Below the pieces are notes generated by a model. It was not told the DNA's origin and did no database searches. It saw only the letters and a program-made list of their open reading frames with translations. From Flavobacteriales bacterium (lineage in GTDB: Bacteria > Bacteroidota > Bacteroidia > Flavobacteriales > Flavobacteriaceae): a DNA stretch of 44,819 nucleotides. The stretch is from positions 1 to 44,819 of the forward strand of contig JAMONO010000046.1 of the NCBI GenBank assembly GCA_027065715.1, written 5' to 3'. A program made the position numbers and the translations under genes. Shown one piece after another: positions 15,847 through 25,711 of this stretch (the first letter of the stretch is position 1; each line of letters opens with the position of its first letter).

Positions 15847-18804
15847 TTATTCAATAACAATACGTTTTACACCGTGTTTGTTGTTAGAGTTTACTTGCAA
15901 CAGATACACGCCTTTTTTGAGGTTGCCAAAAATGATATTCTTGGTAAATACGTCTTGCGAATTGTTGTAAACTCGATGATAGATTTCTTTACCGGAAATA
16001 TCCATTAATCGCAAATCGATTAATTTGCCTGCTTCTAATTCTATGTTGATTTGACCGTTGGAAGGATTAGGCCAAACTTTAAACAAATTGATTTTTTGAT
16101 CGTTTACGCCATAAACTTCTTCACAAACTTTGATAACCCAAAAGTTAAGTGTTCCTGTGTTGCTGCTGACGTTGTCATAAACTTTTAATTTCCAATCTCC
16201 CTGTGCATTTTCACCGACAAAGGCAGCCATACTTTCAAAGGGTTTGTATTCGCCCGATATAGCCGTACTTCCGGTATCACATTGCACAACATCATCGGCA
16301 TCGTCATGAAAAGTAGCATCAATATTTGTATAATTTCCCTGACAAGTATTGGGTTGAATTATTGTTATTTCAGTTTGTGCGGGACTTTCCAGTTTTACTT
16401 CCAAATCCGAAACTTTGGGGTGGGTAATGTTCATATAAACTTCTACTTTACTAATGGTTTCATTGCTTGCAATATTTATGTTGGTTTCTATTCCACCGCT
16501 ATTGTTATCGGGTATATTGGTTTGGGTCGTAAAATAATTTTCGCTACAATTGATGATTAATGTGGTAAAACTTCTAACTTCCGACCAATTACCTTCACTA
16601 CATTGATTTTTGGGTTTTACCCTCCAATAATAAGTATTACCGTTACTTAGATTATTGGTAATGGTGGTGCTGGTTGCCGTAGTTGTTAAATCGGTATGAA
16701 TGTTGTCAAAACTTTGATTGTAGGCAACTTGAATTTGATATTCTTGAGCATTGGGCATTTCTTCCCAATTTAGGGTAACCGGTATTCTCAGATTAACGGC
16801 ACCGTTTTGAGGACTGCTGAGATTTTGAACCGGAAAATTATTCTTCAAAATATGTAGTTGAATATTTTTTGACCTTGTTATGGAACCGTTAGTTCCTATT
16901 ACTTCCAAATTATAAATTCCGGACGGCGCATTGTTTAATCCTGTTAGCGACAAGGTGAAATCTCCATCGCCGCTTAATGAACTCGGATTGAAATTGGCAT
17001 TAACGCCTCCGGGCAGTCCGGTAATACTAAATTGAGTGGTTCCGGATGTGTTTGCATTTTTGCTATAGTGCAATAATATGTCTTTATCGGGTGAACTATC
17101 GACACATACAGGCACATAGTCACCGTTTTTGGTGTTGATGGCAAACGGATTGGTTATGCCTGTTACGATGATGGAAACAGCTTGTTTGCCGTTTCTTAGG
17201 CTTCCTTTGTGTGAAACTTGTATGGTATAAGTTCCCGAAGCATTATCTACTTGCACTTTTTCAAAATTATCCACCACATTATCACCTTTGGTTGCTGCTG
17301 CTGAAGGTGTAGCCGGATTTAGTTTCCACGGATAGTAGGTGCTATTTCCTTTTATAACTCTGATATCCAAATCATTTACCAACGCGGGAGTTGGATTGTC
17401 TAACAAATTGGCTGCATTACCTGTAATAACTTCACCAGCGGGGTCCGTCCAGCAAATACTTGCCATTAATGGAACAGTGCCGTCTGCATCAACGGTAAAT
17501 GAATAGGTTTCTCCTTCGTTCAAGGTAATTTCTTTTATTATGGATTTTAGTCCGTTATCACTAATGGCTTGTGCTGCTCTACCGGTATTCATTAGTCCCC
17601 AGCCATAAGAATAATCGGGTCCGGGATTATTGCCGGCTTCATCGGCGGTGTGAAGTACCAGACCTTTAACAGTTGCCGATTTGAGATAATTTCCGTAAGA
17701 TTCTTTGTAGTGTTGTTGTAATAAGATGATACTTCCGGATACACTTGGGGCTGCCATAGAAGTTCCGTCATAACTGGCTACTGATGTATTGCTATCCGAG
17801 GTACATGATGTTACATCTACCCCTTGTGATGATATATCGGGCTTGATACGACCGTCATCAGTAGGTCCCCAATTGCTAAAACTACTCATAACCACACTGG
17901 AAGGACCGGAATAATTGTTTACCCGTCTGACTGCTGCAACAGTAATATTGTTTTTGCAAGTTGAATTGCCTGTTAGCATATCATAACCACCTTTATTGGT
18001 TCCGTTGGCAGCATATTGTCGGTCATTACCGGCAGCATCAACTATAAGATAATAGGGAGCATTAAACATAATTTCGTCCCAGTTGCGAGCCTCTTGATTG
18101 TATTTACCAAACCAATACAGGTCAATTAGTCGTTGTCCGAATACATTAAAAGCTCTCATGCCGTAGGAATGATTGGAAACCAACAATCCTTGACTGGCTT
18201 CGCTAACCATTTCAGAGTCGTCATTATACCAATCATGTGCCCATGCTGTTGCTTCAAAAGCCATACCTCTGTATCGTATTTGCATATTTCCATTGGCTAT
18301 CATGGTTCCGGTAACGTGAGTAGCGTGTCTGTTCAGGTCGTCCGCTGTAGTAAAACTTACTCCGTCTCTTTGAATTACCCTGCCGTTCAGAATGTTATGA
18401 GTTCCTCTGACAGGTCCGCCATCCCAAATCCCGACTATCATATTTTGTCCTTGAACATTTAAACCCAGTCCACCGCCGTTATAAAGTTTGTGTGTTCTAA
18501 TGGTTTTGGCTGCGTAATAATTTTCCGTTTGATAATAAACGGGTTTACCGTCGGGTGTCAATCGCATCAATTCAAAGCCAATACCGTTTTTGCTGCCTTT
18601 AATAGGCCAGCCTTCCTCTATTGCTTTTTGTTCGGCTATTTGTTTTTGTTCTTTGGCTTGTTTTGCATATTTGTCTTTCAGAGCTGCGAGTTTGTCCAGA
18701 TCATAATTTTTTACAATATCTGCTCTTTCTTTGGGTGTTTGTGCTTGTATATGCAAAACACCAACGAATAAGAATACAATTAATAATATTTTTTTCATTT
18801 TCAT
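15847..18804 (-). CDS. T9SS-exported subtilisin (S8) peptidase with FN3 and P-domain
   Basis: A 985-residue multidomain secreted protease. Signal peptide at 1-22 (ILLIVFLFVGVLHIQAQ). The S8 catalytic domain has Asp128 (GIWDGGPVRGTH), His163 (HATHVTGTM), Asn260 (DAAGND) and Ser349 (DGTSMAAPSVSG). Next come a beta-sandwich (about 430-550), a fibronectin type III-like domain (about 660-750), a proprotein-convertase P-domain (about 755-895; SKVEVYMNITHPKVSDLEV ... GDWKLKVYDN) and a type A T9SS sorting domain (about 905-985; VWPNPSNGQINIEL ... KKGVYLLQVN ... KRIVIE). It is probably surface-bound or released and degrades extracellular protein. It lies downstream of SusD/SusC but behind a terminator and with its own -7-like box. 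The start could be Met1 or Met3. Confidence 0.92.
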   Translation of the reverse strand: MKMKKILLIVFLFVGVLHIQAQTPKERADIVKNYDLDKLAALKDKYAKQAKEQKQIAEQKAIEEGWPIKGSKNGIGFELMRLTPDGKPVYYQTENYYAAKTIRTHKLYNGGGLGLNVQGQNMIVGIWDGGPVRGTHNILNGRVIQRDGVSFTTADDLNRHATHVTGTMIANGNMQIRYRGMAFEATAWAHDWYNDDSEMVSEASQGLLVSNHSYGMRAFNVFGQRLIDLYWFGKYNQEARNWDEIMFNAPYYLIVDAAGNDRQYAANGTNKGGYDMLTGNSTCKNNITVAAVRRVNNYSGPSSVVMSSFSNWGPTDDGRIKPDISSQGVDVTSCTSDSNTSVASYDGTSMAAPSVSGSIILLQQHYKESYGNYLKSATVKGLVLHTADEAGNNPGPDYSYGWGLMNTGRAAQAISDNGLKSIIKEITLNEGETYSFTVDADGTVPLMASICWTDPAGEVITGNAANLLDNPTPALVNDLDIRVIKGNSTYYPWKLNPATPSAAATKGDNVVDNFEKVQVDNASGTYTIQVSHKGSLRNGKQAVSIIVTGITNPFAINTKNGDYVPVCVDSSPDKDILLHYSKNANTSGTTQFSITGLPGGVNANFNPSSLSGDGDFTLSLTGLNNAPSGIYNLEVIGTNGSITRSKNIQLHILKNNFPVQNLSSPQNGAVNLRIPVTLNWEEMPNAQEYQIQVAYNQSFDNIHTDLTTTATSTTITNNLSNGNTYYWRVKPKNQCSEGNWSEVRSFTTLIINCSENYFTTQTNIPDNNSGGIETNINIASNETISKVEVYMNITHPKVSDLEVKLESPAQTEITIIQPNTCQGNYTNIDATFHDDADDVVQCDTGSTAISGEYKPFESMAAFVGENAQGDWKLKVYDNVSSNTGTLNFWVIKVCEEVYGVNDQKINLFKVWPNPSNGQINIELEAGKLIDLRLMDISGKEIYHRVYNNSQDVFTKNIIFGNLKKGVYLLQVNSNNKHGVKRIVIE

Positions 18805-18820
18805 TAATTTTAAATATTTT

Positions 18821-18828
18821 CAAATTTA
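18821..18828 (-). promoter_or_regulatory. Candidate -7 box of the S8/P-domain peptidase
   Basis: TAAATTTG on the minus strand fits TAnnTTTG, 16 bases before the start codon at 18804. The surroundings are extremely AT-rich, so chance matches are likely; no -33 box was recognised. Confidence 0.35.
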
Positions 18829-18910
18829 AGCAAATATTTTTTTTTAATATATTATTATCATATTTTTTTATGTTAAATTTATTTTTTTATAATTATTAAG
18901 CTATAATACA

Positions 18911-18948
18911 AAAAAAGGAGACTGCCTTTTGAGACAGCCTCCTTTTTT
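18911..18948 (-). terminator. Intrinsic terminator closing the SusC-SusD unit
   Basis: AAAAAAGGAGACTG ... CAGCCTCCTTTTTT forms a 14-bp stem with one mismatch, flanked by A and T runs on both sides, 15 bases after the SusD stop. Its right arm is nearly identical to the terminator after eno (18 shared bases, AGACAGCCTCCTTTTTTT). Confidence 0.85.
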
Positions 18949-18962
18949 TTTATTATCAATAA

Positions 18963-20288
18963 TTACATGTTTATTTCTGTTTTATCATACAGGTCTTTTA
19001 AGCCAGGGAAATTAGAATTGGCATTAATTTCATTGTCAGGATATAAGAATCTTTGGGGGATAATGGAAGTTCCTGTTCCTTTTACTTGGACACCAATTAA
19101 ATTATTTGTTCTTCTAATATCTTGAAAAACTTGAAGGTTACCTATTAAAGAAATATATTTTTCTTCAAGAATTTCTTTCAATAACTGTTGTCCGTTAGAA
19201 GTTGAAGGAGGAAAACCACCAGGTGTATTGTATTTCATTTCCAAGTATGATCTAACTTCATTGAACGGTGTTAGTGCATCACTTGATGTATGATATGCGG
19301 CTTCTGCTTCAATTAATTTAGTTTCAACATATGAAATAATAGGAAAAGACGCATCAACAGCAAAATAACCACCTGTGTTAAAGTTCAAATCCAAACCATC
19401 AAAGTAAACGGCATCTCTTTGCAAGTCTCCTGGAGAATTTAATCCGGATGGTCTTCCGATAGTAAGCCATCTTTTCAGGGTTGAACCATTTCCATTATTA
19501 GAACCGGAACCTTGAACTGTCATATAGCCACCTCTTTGTTCTACGCCAAATTGATAATACATATTTTTTGCACCGGTGTTATTAGAGTGTTTAATTAATA
19601 GGTCTCCATTTGCATTTGAAATACCCATTTGAGCCTCAGTAAGTGCACTAGCATAATCTTTTTTAGCTAGATAATATCTGGCTTTTAAAGAATGAATTAT
19701 CTCTTTCCAATTAAAGTTGTTACTTACAAAAACAGAGTTATATGAGTTATTTGCACTTACTTTACTCAAGGCATCATCAAGTTTGGAAATAGCAAAATCA
19801 ATAGCAGCAGACTGACTATCGTATTTCGGATCTAATATGTCATTATCAGCTGCTTCAACGGCAGGGACATCACCAAAAAGTATTGCAGCTTCTCCAATAA
19901 AAAAACCATAAAATATTTCACTGACTCCTGCTAGATTTGTGTTTCCTTCACTTTCTGCTTTTTCCATCGCCAGTTTTGCTTGCGCAACGCCTCTTTGATA
20001 TATTCTTGTCCACACATCGTCAAAATCTCCGGTTGTTACACCGTATTTATCATAAGTAATATATTGTCTGTCCGAACCGGTAAATTGATCAGTAAATATT
20101 CCAGCAAATCTTGCTGGTTGAGACTCATACAAATAAGCAGCTGCAAGTTGAGCCTGCCCCACAATAAGTGTTGCAGGAGCATCAGTAAAAGAGTTAGGAT
20201 CATCATTAACTCTTTCAACATATTTTTTACATGAAGCCGTAAGCAATATGCTTAAAAGCATCAATATTAATAATTTATTATTTTTCAT
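18963..20288 (-). CDS. SusD/RagB-family nutrient-binding lipoprotein
   Basis: A 441-residue surface lipoprotein that caps the SusC channel and captures the nutrient. The lipobox LLTASC (Cys20) is followed by KKYVERVNDDPNSFTDAP, and the body has the TPR-like helical pattern of SusD proteins (LAAAYLYESQPARFAGIF; ISYVETKLIEAEAAYHTS; ILEEKYISLIGNLQVFQDIRR). The NDDPN-type start and the length match the SusD-like_2 subgroup. The ORF track begins at a TTG (20297); the ATG at 20288 gives a normal signal peptide and leaves 12 bases after the susC stop, so I prefer it. No glycosidase, sulfatase or regulator of a sugar locus is nearby, so the nutrient may not be a glycan. Confidence 0.92.
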   Translation of the reverse strand: MKNNKLLILMLLSILLTASCKKYVERVNDDPNSFTDAPATLIVGQAQLAAAYLYESQPARFAGIFTDQFTGSDRQYITYDKYGVTTGDFDDVWTRIYQRGVAQAKLAMEKAESEGNTNLAGVSEIFYGFFIGEAAILFGDVPAVEAADNDILDPKYDSQSAAIDFAISKLDDALSKVSANNSYNSVFVSNNFNWKEIIHSLKARYYLAKKDYASALTEAQMGISNANGDLLIKHSNNTGAKNMYYQFGVEQRGGYMTVQGSGSNNGNGSTLKRWLTIGRPSGLNSPGDLQRDAVYFDGLDLNFNTGGYFAVDASFPIISYVETKLIEAEAAYHTSSDALTPFNEVRSYLEMKYNTPGGFPPSTSNGQQLLKEILEEKYISLIGNLQVFQDIRRTNNLIGVQVKGTGTSIIPQRFLYPDNEINANSNFPGLKDLYDKTEINM

Positions 20289-20300
20289 AATGGTCAATTT

Positions 20301-23300
20301 TTAAAATTTAATATTTGTAATAAACATAACAGATTTTGTACCAGGATTTGTGAAATAATCTAAACCTCTTCCTTTACTAGCACCTGTTAAATTAATTTCG
20401 GGATCTACTCCGACAAATTTTGTCCAGGTATATAGATTTTTACCGGCAACTCCAATTTGTAATCCTTTAATAAATGTTTTACTTAGTAACTTATTAGAAA
20501 ATGTATAATATAATGAAACTTCACGCAGTTTAGTCCATGATGCGTCATGAATAAATTGCTCTGAAACAGCACCAAACCCACCTCCTAAATCAGTGTACCA
20601 ATCAACATCAAGCGGAACGGGACCGCCGCCAAAATCATATATGCTTCCTCTAAAAGTAGTGCCTGCCGGTATTGTTTCGCCAGAATAGTTGACCATATCA
20701 ACATTTGCAGTCGATTCTACAGCAGTTTCGGGATTAATACCGAAGAATTTTAATACAGCTTCTGTTCCTCCCCACATTTCATTACCTTGTGATGTTGCTA
20801 AAACAACATTGAATTTAAAGCCTTTGTAACTTAAAGTTGAAGCTAATCCACCAATCCAATCAGGATTAGGATCACCAATAACACCATCAACAGGATCGGC
20901 TTGTGGAAAACCATTAGCATCTAAAACTAAGTCCCCATTATCATCTCTAAGGAATCTACCTCCGTATATCGCACCGAATGGGTGTCCTTCAACTACCTCA
21001 GATGAGGTTCCGGTAAATCCGTTTAAGAATACGTGGTTAACTCCTGCCAAATCCTCAACCATATTCTTGTTTGTGGACCAATTTAGGTTTACTTCCCACT
21101 TTAAGTTATCTTTGTTGATAATTTTGCCACCAAGTTCTAGCTCAAAACCTTTATTTGAAATAGTGGCAGCATTATCATAGTAGTAATTGTATCCGGTAGA
21201 TGCAGGAAGGTCAAGATAAAGTATTGCATTATCATTAACGTTATTATAATAAGTAGCACCAAAATTAATTCTGTTTTTTAAGAAAGCAAGATCTACACCA
21301 ATTTCATATTCTTTTTTTGTTTCTACTGTTAAGTTAGGGTTACCTAGAACGCTTGAGCGTGCAAAAGGATTACCATACTGTGAAGCGTCCAGATAATCCC
21401 CCCATGAACTGGAAACGGAATAAGCTCCAAAACTCGTTGAATTTAAATAGGGGGCAGGTTCAATTCCAATTTCTCCATAAGAAAATCTCAGTTTACCAAA
21501 ACTTAAGATATCACTATCTTTAAAAAACTGCTTGCTAAACTTCCAACCAGCTGAAAAAGTAGGATAAAAAACAGGCTCATTTACAGTAGAAGGCTGCTCA
21601 TATCTACCACCTACCTCAACTACTAATTGATCAAACAACTCTGCACTAACTGTTGAATATACAGCAGATTTTTTAGTTTGTTGGATATATTTTCTTGGGC
21701 TTTCATTTGATGCTTCTGCATTTCCAAAAATGAATAAATCGGTTACATATGGATTTGTGAAGTTAGTGGTTGTTCCACCTATACTCCTAAAGTATTGTGA
21801 TTCAAATTGTGTTCCAAGTGTATAGAATACTTTGATATTGTCATTTATATTTAATGAACCATTTGCAAATGCAAGAAAAGTTTGGATTTTATTATGATAA
21901 GTAACGTCATCATAATAACCTGTAGATTTGTCACCAGCAGAGTTGTAAGGGAAGAATGTTTGTCTTCTATCAGAATAATAATCCAATCCATATCTAACAG
22001 TAACACCTAGTTTTTCACTAACTTTATAGCTTAATTCCGGTGTAATTATAAAACGATTAACAGTGGTTGGATTCCTTTGCATATTAATAGTCCAACCAGG
22101 ATTATTATAAATTGGGGCAACGTCTCCTAAATACCGTCTAAATGATCTATGAGATTGAGGGTGTGCAACATCAGAGGCATCATAATATACACCTAAATAG
22201 TCGCTATTATCAAAATCCGGTGGAGTTCGTAAATATCCAAGATATAAACCATTTAAATTTGAACCTTGTTGTATTCTTTCAGAATTGTTATAAGAGTAAG
22301 TAGATCTAAATTTAAAGGTAAATTTGTCAGTGAGTTTAGTGGTGTTATTTAATCTGATGGTTTTTTTATGGAAGTTTGATTTTCCTTTTATAACACCATC
22401 CTGATCCCAATTTGAAAAACTAAAGAAGTTGGAGGTTTTGTCATTTGAATAACTTAATGAAACATCATTTGCTATAACCATCCCTGTCCTAAATACTTGG
22501 TCCCTATTACTTGAATTATAAACTTCCTTACTGTTTTTACTGTTAATAGGATAGTAAACAGTCCCATCTTCGGCAACAAATCTTTCATTTCCTACCATAA
22601 CATCATCTTCTCCTCCGGCTCTTTCTGATATTTTATCTCCCCATGAACCAAATGCATTAGGATACCATATACCTTTACCATCATATGGCAACCTAAACCA
22701 GTGAGTAGGATATCCTTGTCCGTAAATATCTTGTTTTTCATGTTCTATATTAACATTATCAAACGAAACCTGAGATCTTAAGTTTACATTTAAAACTCCT
22801 TTTTTTCCGCCAGAACCATCTTTGGTAGTTATAACAATAACACCATTTGCTGCTCCTGTTCCATATATAGCTGCTGCCGATGCTCCTTTAAGAACTTCTA
22901 TTTTTTTAATATCATTAGGATTGATGTCGTTTAGACGAGATTGTTGAACAACCCCGTCAGTTCCACCTCCAATATTATCATTAGCAATAGGAACTCCATC
23001 TACAATAATCAATGGTGAAGCATCACCTAAAATTGTATTTTGTCCACGTATTTGAATATAAGCACCAGCACCCGGATCACCTGAATTCTGAACAATATAA
23101 ACACCAGGACTTTTACCAGATAATGATTGAAGCACTCCTTGTTCTCCTGCTCTTTCAATAAGCTGTGCTTTAACTTTGGAAGAAGAAGAAAGGTCGTTTT
23201 CTTTTTTTACAATCTGACCAACAGCAGTAATTTCAACCGCAGTTAAAACATCTCCTTCTTTCAATTGAACGTTAATAACGTTCGAATCGCCTACTTTTTT

Positions 23301-23549
23301 TTCAACGGTATTATAACCTACAAAAGAAAAAACCAAGGTTTGTCCTTTGTCGGCTTTAATTGAATATTTACCGTCGAAATCAGTAGCAGCACCTATATCA
23401 GTGCCTTTTACAACGACATTAACACCAGGCAACGGCTCTCCCGTCCCTGCTTCGGTAACCACACCTGTGATTACTTTGCCTTGTGCAAACGATAGTTGCA
23501 CAACTAACGCCAGCATGAGCGTTAAGAATACATTAAACTTTGTTCTCAT
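20301..23549 (-). CDS. SusC/RagA-family TonB-linked outer-membrane transporter
   Basis: A 1082-residue TonB-dependent transporter. Signal peptide (VFLTLMLALVVQLSFAQ), then a carboxypeptidase-like regulatory domain (about 25-105; GVVTEAGTGEPLPGVNVVVKG ... FDGKYSIKA), a plug domain (about 115-245; GKSPGVYIVQNSG, IQIRGQNTI, PLIIVDGVPI, IEVLKGASAAAIYGTGAANG, VIVITTKDG) and a 22-strand barrel ending SVMFITNIKF with the C-terminal Phe expected for BAM insertion. It works with SusD and the TonB-ExbBD system to import large substrates. SusC precedes SusD as usual. No anti-sigma, SusR or hybrid two-component regulator is visible nearby. Confidence 0.95.
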   Translation of the reverse strand: MRTKFNVFLTLMLALVVQLSFAQGKVITGVVTEAGTGEPLPGVNVVVKGTDIGAATDFDGKYSIKADKGQTLVFSFVGYNTVEKKVGDSNVINVQLKEGDVLTAVEITAVGQIVKKENDLSSSSKVKAQLIERAGEQGVLQSLSGKSPGVYIVQNSGDPGAGAYIQIRGQNTILGDASPLIIVDGVPIANDNIGGGTDGVVQQSRLNDINPNDIKKIEVLKGASAAAIYGTGAANGVIVITTKDGSGGKKGVLNVNLRSQVSFDNVNIEHEKQDIYGQGYPTHWFRLPYDGKGIWYPNAFGSWGDKISERAGGEDDVMVGNERFVAEDGTVYYPINSKNSKEVYNSSNRDQVFRTGMVIANDVSLSYSNDKTSNFFSFSNWDQDGVIKGKSNFHKKTIRLNNTTKLTDKFTFKFRSTYSYNNSERIQQGSNLNGLYLGYLRTPPDFDNSDYLGVYYDASDVAHPQSHRSFRRYLGDVAPIYNNPGWTINMQRNPTTVNRFIITPELSYKVSEKLGVTVRYGLDYYSDRRQTFFPYNSAGDKSTGYYDDVTYHNKIQTFLAFANGSLNINDNIKVFYTLGTQFESQYFRSIGGTTTNFTNPYVTDLFIFGNAEASNESPRKYIQQTKKSAVYSTVSAELFDQLVVEVGGRYEQPSTVNEPVFYPTFSAGWKFSKQFFKDSDILSFGKLRFSYGEIGIEPAPYLNSTSFGAYSVSSSWGDYLDASQYGNPFARSSVLGNPNLTVETKKEYEIGVDLAFLKNRINFGATYYNNVNDNAILYLDLPASTGYNYYYDNAATISNKGFELELGGKIINKDNLKWEVNLNWSTNKNMVEDLAGVNHVFLNGFTGTSSEVVEGHPFGAIYGGRFLRDDNGDLVLDANGFPQADPVDGVIGDPNPDWIGGLASTLSYKGFKFNVVLATSQGNEMWGGTEAVLKFFGINPETAVESTANVDMVNYSGETIPAGTTFRGSIYDFGGGPVPLDVDWYTDLGGGFGAVSEQFIHDASWTKLREVSLYYTFSNKLLSKTFIKGLQIGVAGKNLYTWTKFVGVDPEINLTGASKGRGLDYFTNPGTKSVMFITNIKF

Positions 23550-23642
23550 CTTTATTTATTTTTGAGTTTATCAAATACAAATATCATAAATAAAAGTTAA
23601 TTATACAAGATTCTATTGTAGTTTTTTAGCATTATTTTAAGA

Positions 23643-25109
23643 TTAAAACCTTATATTTTGGCTAATATTTAAGTAAAATACCTGATAATCAGAATGATAG
23701 CTTAACGCAACAGGCTTTATAAATTCGAGTGTTAAATTTTGATTTTTACCATAAATACGGATACCTATGCCTGTATTTACATACTTTGTTCTTTGTTCTT
23801 CTAAATTTTCTTGAGCAATAAAATCAACTATAACATAAAATTTGTATTTGAAATAGTCGTAAACTATCTCGTTTTTTAGGCTTGCAATATTTTTTATCTC
23901 GTTGTTGTAAATGTCTTTTTTTCTATAAAAATCGGTATCGAGTTGTCGCATATTAAACAAGTTTTCGGTATTATTTATCAAATATGACCAATTTTGTTTA
24001 AAATACCATTTTTTTATTTTAATATAATACGCAAACGATGTCCAAGCTATTCCCTTTTTGCTTTTAATATCCTTAATATTTAATTCCAATGTAAGTTTTT
24101 TCGAATAAAAATCATTTACATTTTTTGGACCGTATCGATAGTTAAGTCCGATAAATTTATTTTTTATGATATTTTTTTCTTCAATTCTTTCCGTATTGTA
24201 AAAAAACGAAATTTGTTGTTTGTGATATTTCCATGTCAAAAAGGTTTTGTTTCCTATTGTAGCCGATGTGCTGTCTTGCCCTGTCGAATTAAAAATATTT
24301 TCTAAACCCAAATTACTTGACCACAGATAAGGTAATTTTATACCGAAATACAAACTTTGTTTCACCTGATTTTTTTGCCATCTAAAACCAATATATTCCC
24401 CTAGTTTTAAGGCATCAAACAAGCGGATTTTTATTTCACCTTGCAAAACGGCTTTTTTCTTATCGGCATCATAGCTCATGGAGGCTAAGCCGCTGAGTGT
24501 ATTGTCTATGTTTCTTTTTATGTTGATTCTTAAATAATGTCTGTTATTATCAATTAAAACGGCAGGTTGTTCGGTTACGATAAAATGCTTGTTTTTCGTT
24601 ATAAACTTTATGGTTTTTTCAATCAATCTTTTTGTTAAAACTTTGTGTTTGTTTCTTGTCATAAAGTTATTCAAATAGTTTTTTGGAAAACTTTGTCCCG
24701 TAATGATTAAACTATCCAACAAAATTTGTTTGTTTTTAATAACTTGGTAGTAAATTTTAGTTTTGCCGTTTACAATTTCTATTTTTTTCGGATAAACTTT
24801 ATTGTATAAGTAACCTTCGTCAATTAATGAATCGTTATAGTTTTGCAGCCATTTGTTTAATTCGGTTTTTGTTAATTTGTATTTGCGATTTAATATATAT
24901 AAATATAATGTATCTCCGATTTTTTTTTGATAAGCCGGAGTTTGAATAAAATTGCTCGATTTTTTCTTTTGCGAATATATCGCTTCAAAAACAAGAGTGT
25001 CTTTCTGCATATTGATAATTTGTTTGTGCAGTTGTTCATCTTGAGCGTAGAGTTGATACAAATATCCGGTGCCCAAAAAAGTATATATATATATAATGTA
25101 TAACTTCAA
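23643..25109 (-). CDS. Outer-membrane beta-barrel protein, Omp85/TamA-like
   Basis: A 488-residue protein with a signal peptide (LYIIYIYTFLGTGYLYQLYAQ), a periplasmic region of roughly 200 residues with POTRA-like alpha/beta units (LTKTELNKWLQNYNDSLIDEGYLYNKVYPKKIEIVNGKTKIYYQV; ILLDSLIITGQSFPKNYLNNFM), and a C-terminal beta-barrel with alternating aromatic strands ending FYLNISQNIRF. This layout suggests a compact Omp85/TamA-type protein; the family call is mine by pattern and is not certain. The only in-frame start is a TTG at 25109, with no ATG upstream. The signal peptide is encoded over a (TA)7 tract. The gene is 93 bases upstream of susC on the same strand and diverges from rpsL. Confidence 0.66.
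   Translation of the reverse strand: MKLYIIYIYTFLGTGYLYQLYAQDEQLHKQIINMQKDTLVFEAIYSQKKKSSNFIQTPAYQKKIGDTLYLYILNRKYKLTKTELNKWLQNYNDSLIDEGYLYNKVYPKKIEIVNGKTKIYYQVIKNKQILLDSLIITGQSFPKNYLNNFMTRNKHKVLTKRLIEKTIKFITKNKHFIVTEQPAVLIDNNRHYLRINIKRNIDNTLSGLASMSYDADKKKAVLQGEIKIRLFDALKLGEYIGFRWQKNQVKQSLYFGIKLPYLWSSNLGLENIFNSTGQDSTSATIGNKTFLTWKYHKQQISFFYNTERIEEKNIIKNKFIGLNYRYGPKNVNDFYSKKLTLELNIKDIKSKKGIAWTSFAYYIKIKKWYFKQNWSYLINNTENLFNMRQLDTDFYRKKDIYNNEIKNIASLKNEIVYDYFKYKFYVIVDFIAQENLEEQRTKYVNTGIGIRIYGKNQNLTLEFIKPVALSYHSDYQVFYLNISQNIRF
25082..25095 (-). repeat. (TA)7 dinucleotide tract inside the Omp85-like signal peptide
   Basis: Seven TA units lie a few codons after the TTG start and encode the IYIYT part of the signal peptide. 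Gain or loss of one unit would shift the frame, as in phase-variable genes. With 7 units the frame is open in this sequence. Confidence 0.7.
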
Positions 25110-25258
25110 AATGTTTTTAATTTAATTAGGTATGCTAAATTATAAAAGAAAAGCAACAACGCCATGTTTTTTGTTATTATTTGCTAACAAGAACGTTGGT
25201 TATCTACACTTTATTAGAAAATCATAAATATTTTTTTTCGTAAATATGTAAAAATCAG

Positions 25259-25289
25259 TTTGAAAAACAAAAAAATATTTCTATCTTTG
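25259..25289 (+). promoter_or_regulatory. Consensus promoter of the ribosomal super-operon
   Basis: TTTG (25259-25262), exactly 19 bases, then TATCTTTG (25282-25289) is a full match to the Bacteroidota promoter consensus. It lies 28 bases upstream of the rpsL start codon and is the only strong promoter seen before the 30-gene array. Confidence 0.85.
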
Positions 25290-25317
25290 CCGTCCGAAAA
25301 AGAATAAATATAAATAT

Positions 25318-25692
25318 ATGCCTACAATTCAACAATTAGTTAGAACAGGAAGAACCAAAATAACTAAGAAGAGTAAATCGGCTGCTTTGAAAGGTAGTCC
25401 GCAAAAACGTGGCGTATGTGTGCGTGTTTATACAACAACTCCCAAAAAACCTAATTCGGCTATGCGAAAAGTAGCCCGTGTTAGATTGACCAACGGAAAC
25501 GAAGTAAACGCATACATTGGCGGCGAAGGACACAATTTACAAGAGCACTCGATAGTATTAGTTAGAGGTGGAAGGGTGAAAGATTTACCCGGAGTAAGAT
25601 ACCATGTTATTCGCGGCGCTTTGGATACCGCCGGGGTAGATGGAAGAAAACAACGACGTTCCAAATACGGAACCAAACGCCCTAAAAAGTAG
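25318..25692 (+). CDS. rpsL: 30S ribosomal protein S12
   Basis: A 124-residue S12, part of the decoding centre. The conserved loop [11 protein letters not shown] (Lys43-Lys44) and [11 protein letters not shown] carry the residues normally associated with streptomycin sensitivity, with no resistance substitution visible. It is the first gene of the array, 28 bases after a consensus promoter. Confidence 0.98.
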   Translation: MPTIQQLVRTGRTKITKKSKSAALKGSPQKRGVCVRVYTTTPKKPNSAMRKVARVRLTNGNEVNAYIGGEGHNLQEHSIVLVRGGRVKDLPGVRYHVIRGALDTAGVDGRKQRRSKYGTKRPKK

Positions 25693-25711
25693 TAATTGAA
25701 AAAATTAAGAA

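Noticed and set aside
359-18804. The two S8 peptidases as recent duplicates
   Set aside because: They differ in domain layout (lipoprotein with helical insert versus FN3/P-domain/T9SS protein) and in the sequence around each triad residue, so they are distant members of one family.
18963-23549. Recent horizontal transfer of SusC/SusD from base composition
   Set aside because: A sample of 300 bases had about 9 CG dinucleotides versus 22 in the metallo-hydrolase gene, but the neighbouring S8 and Omp85-like genes are about as low (10-11), so the contrast is not specific.
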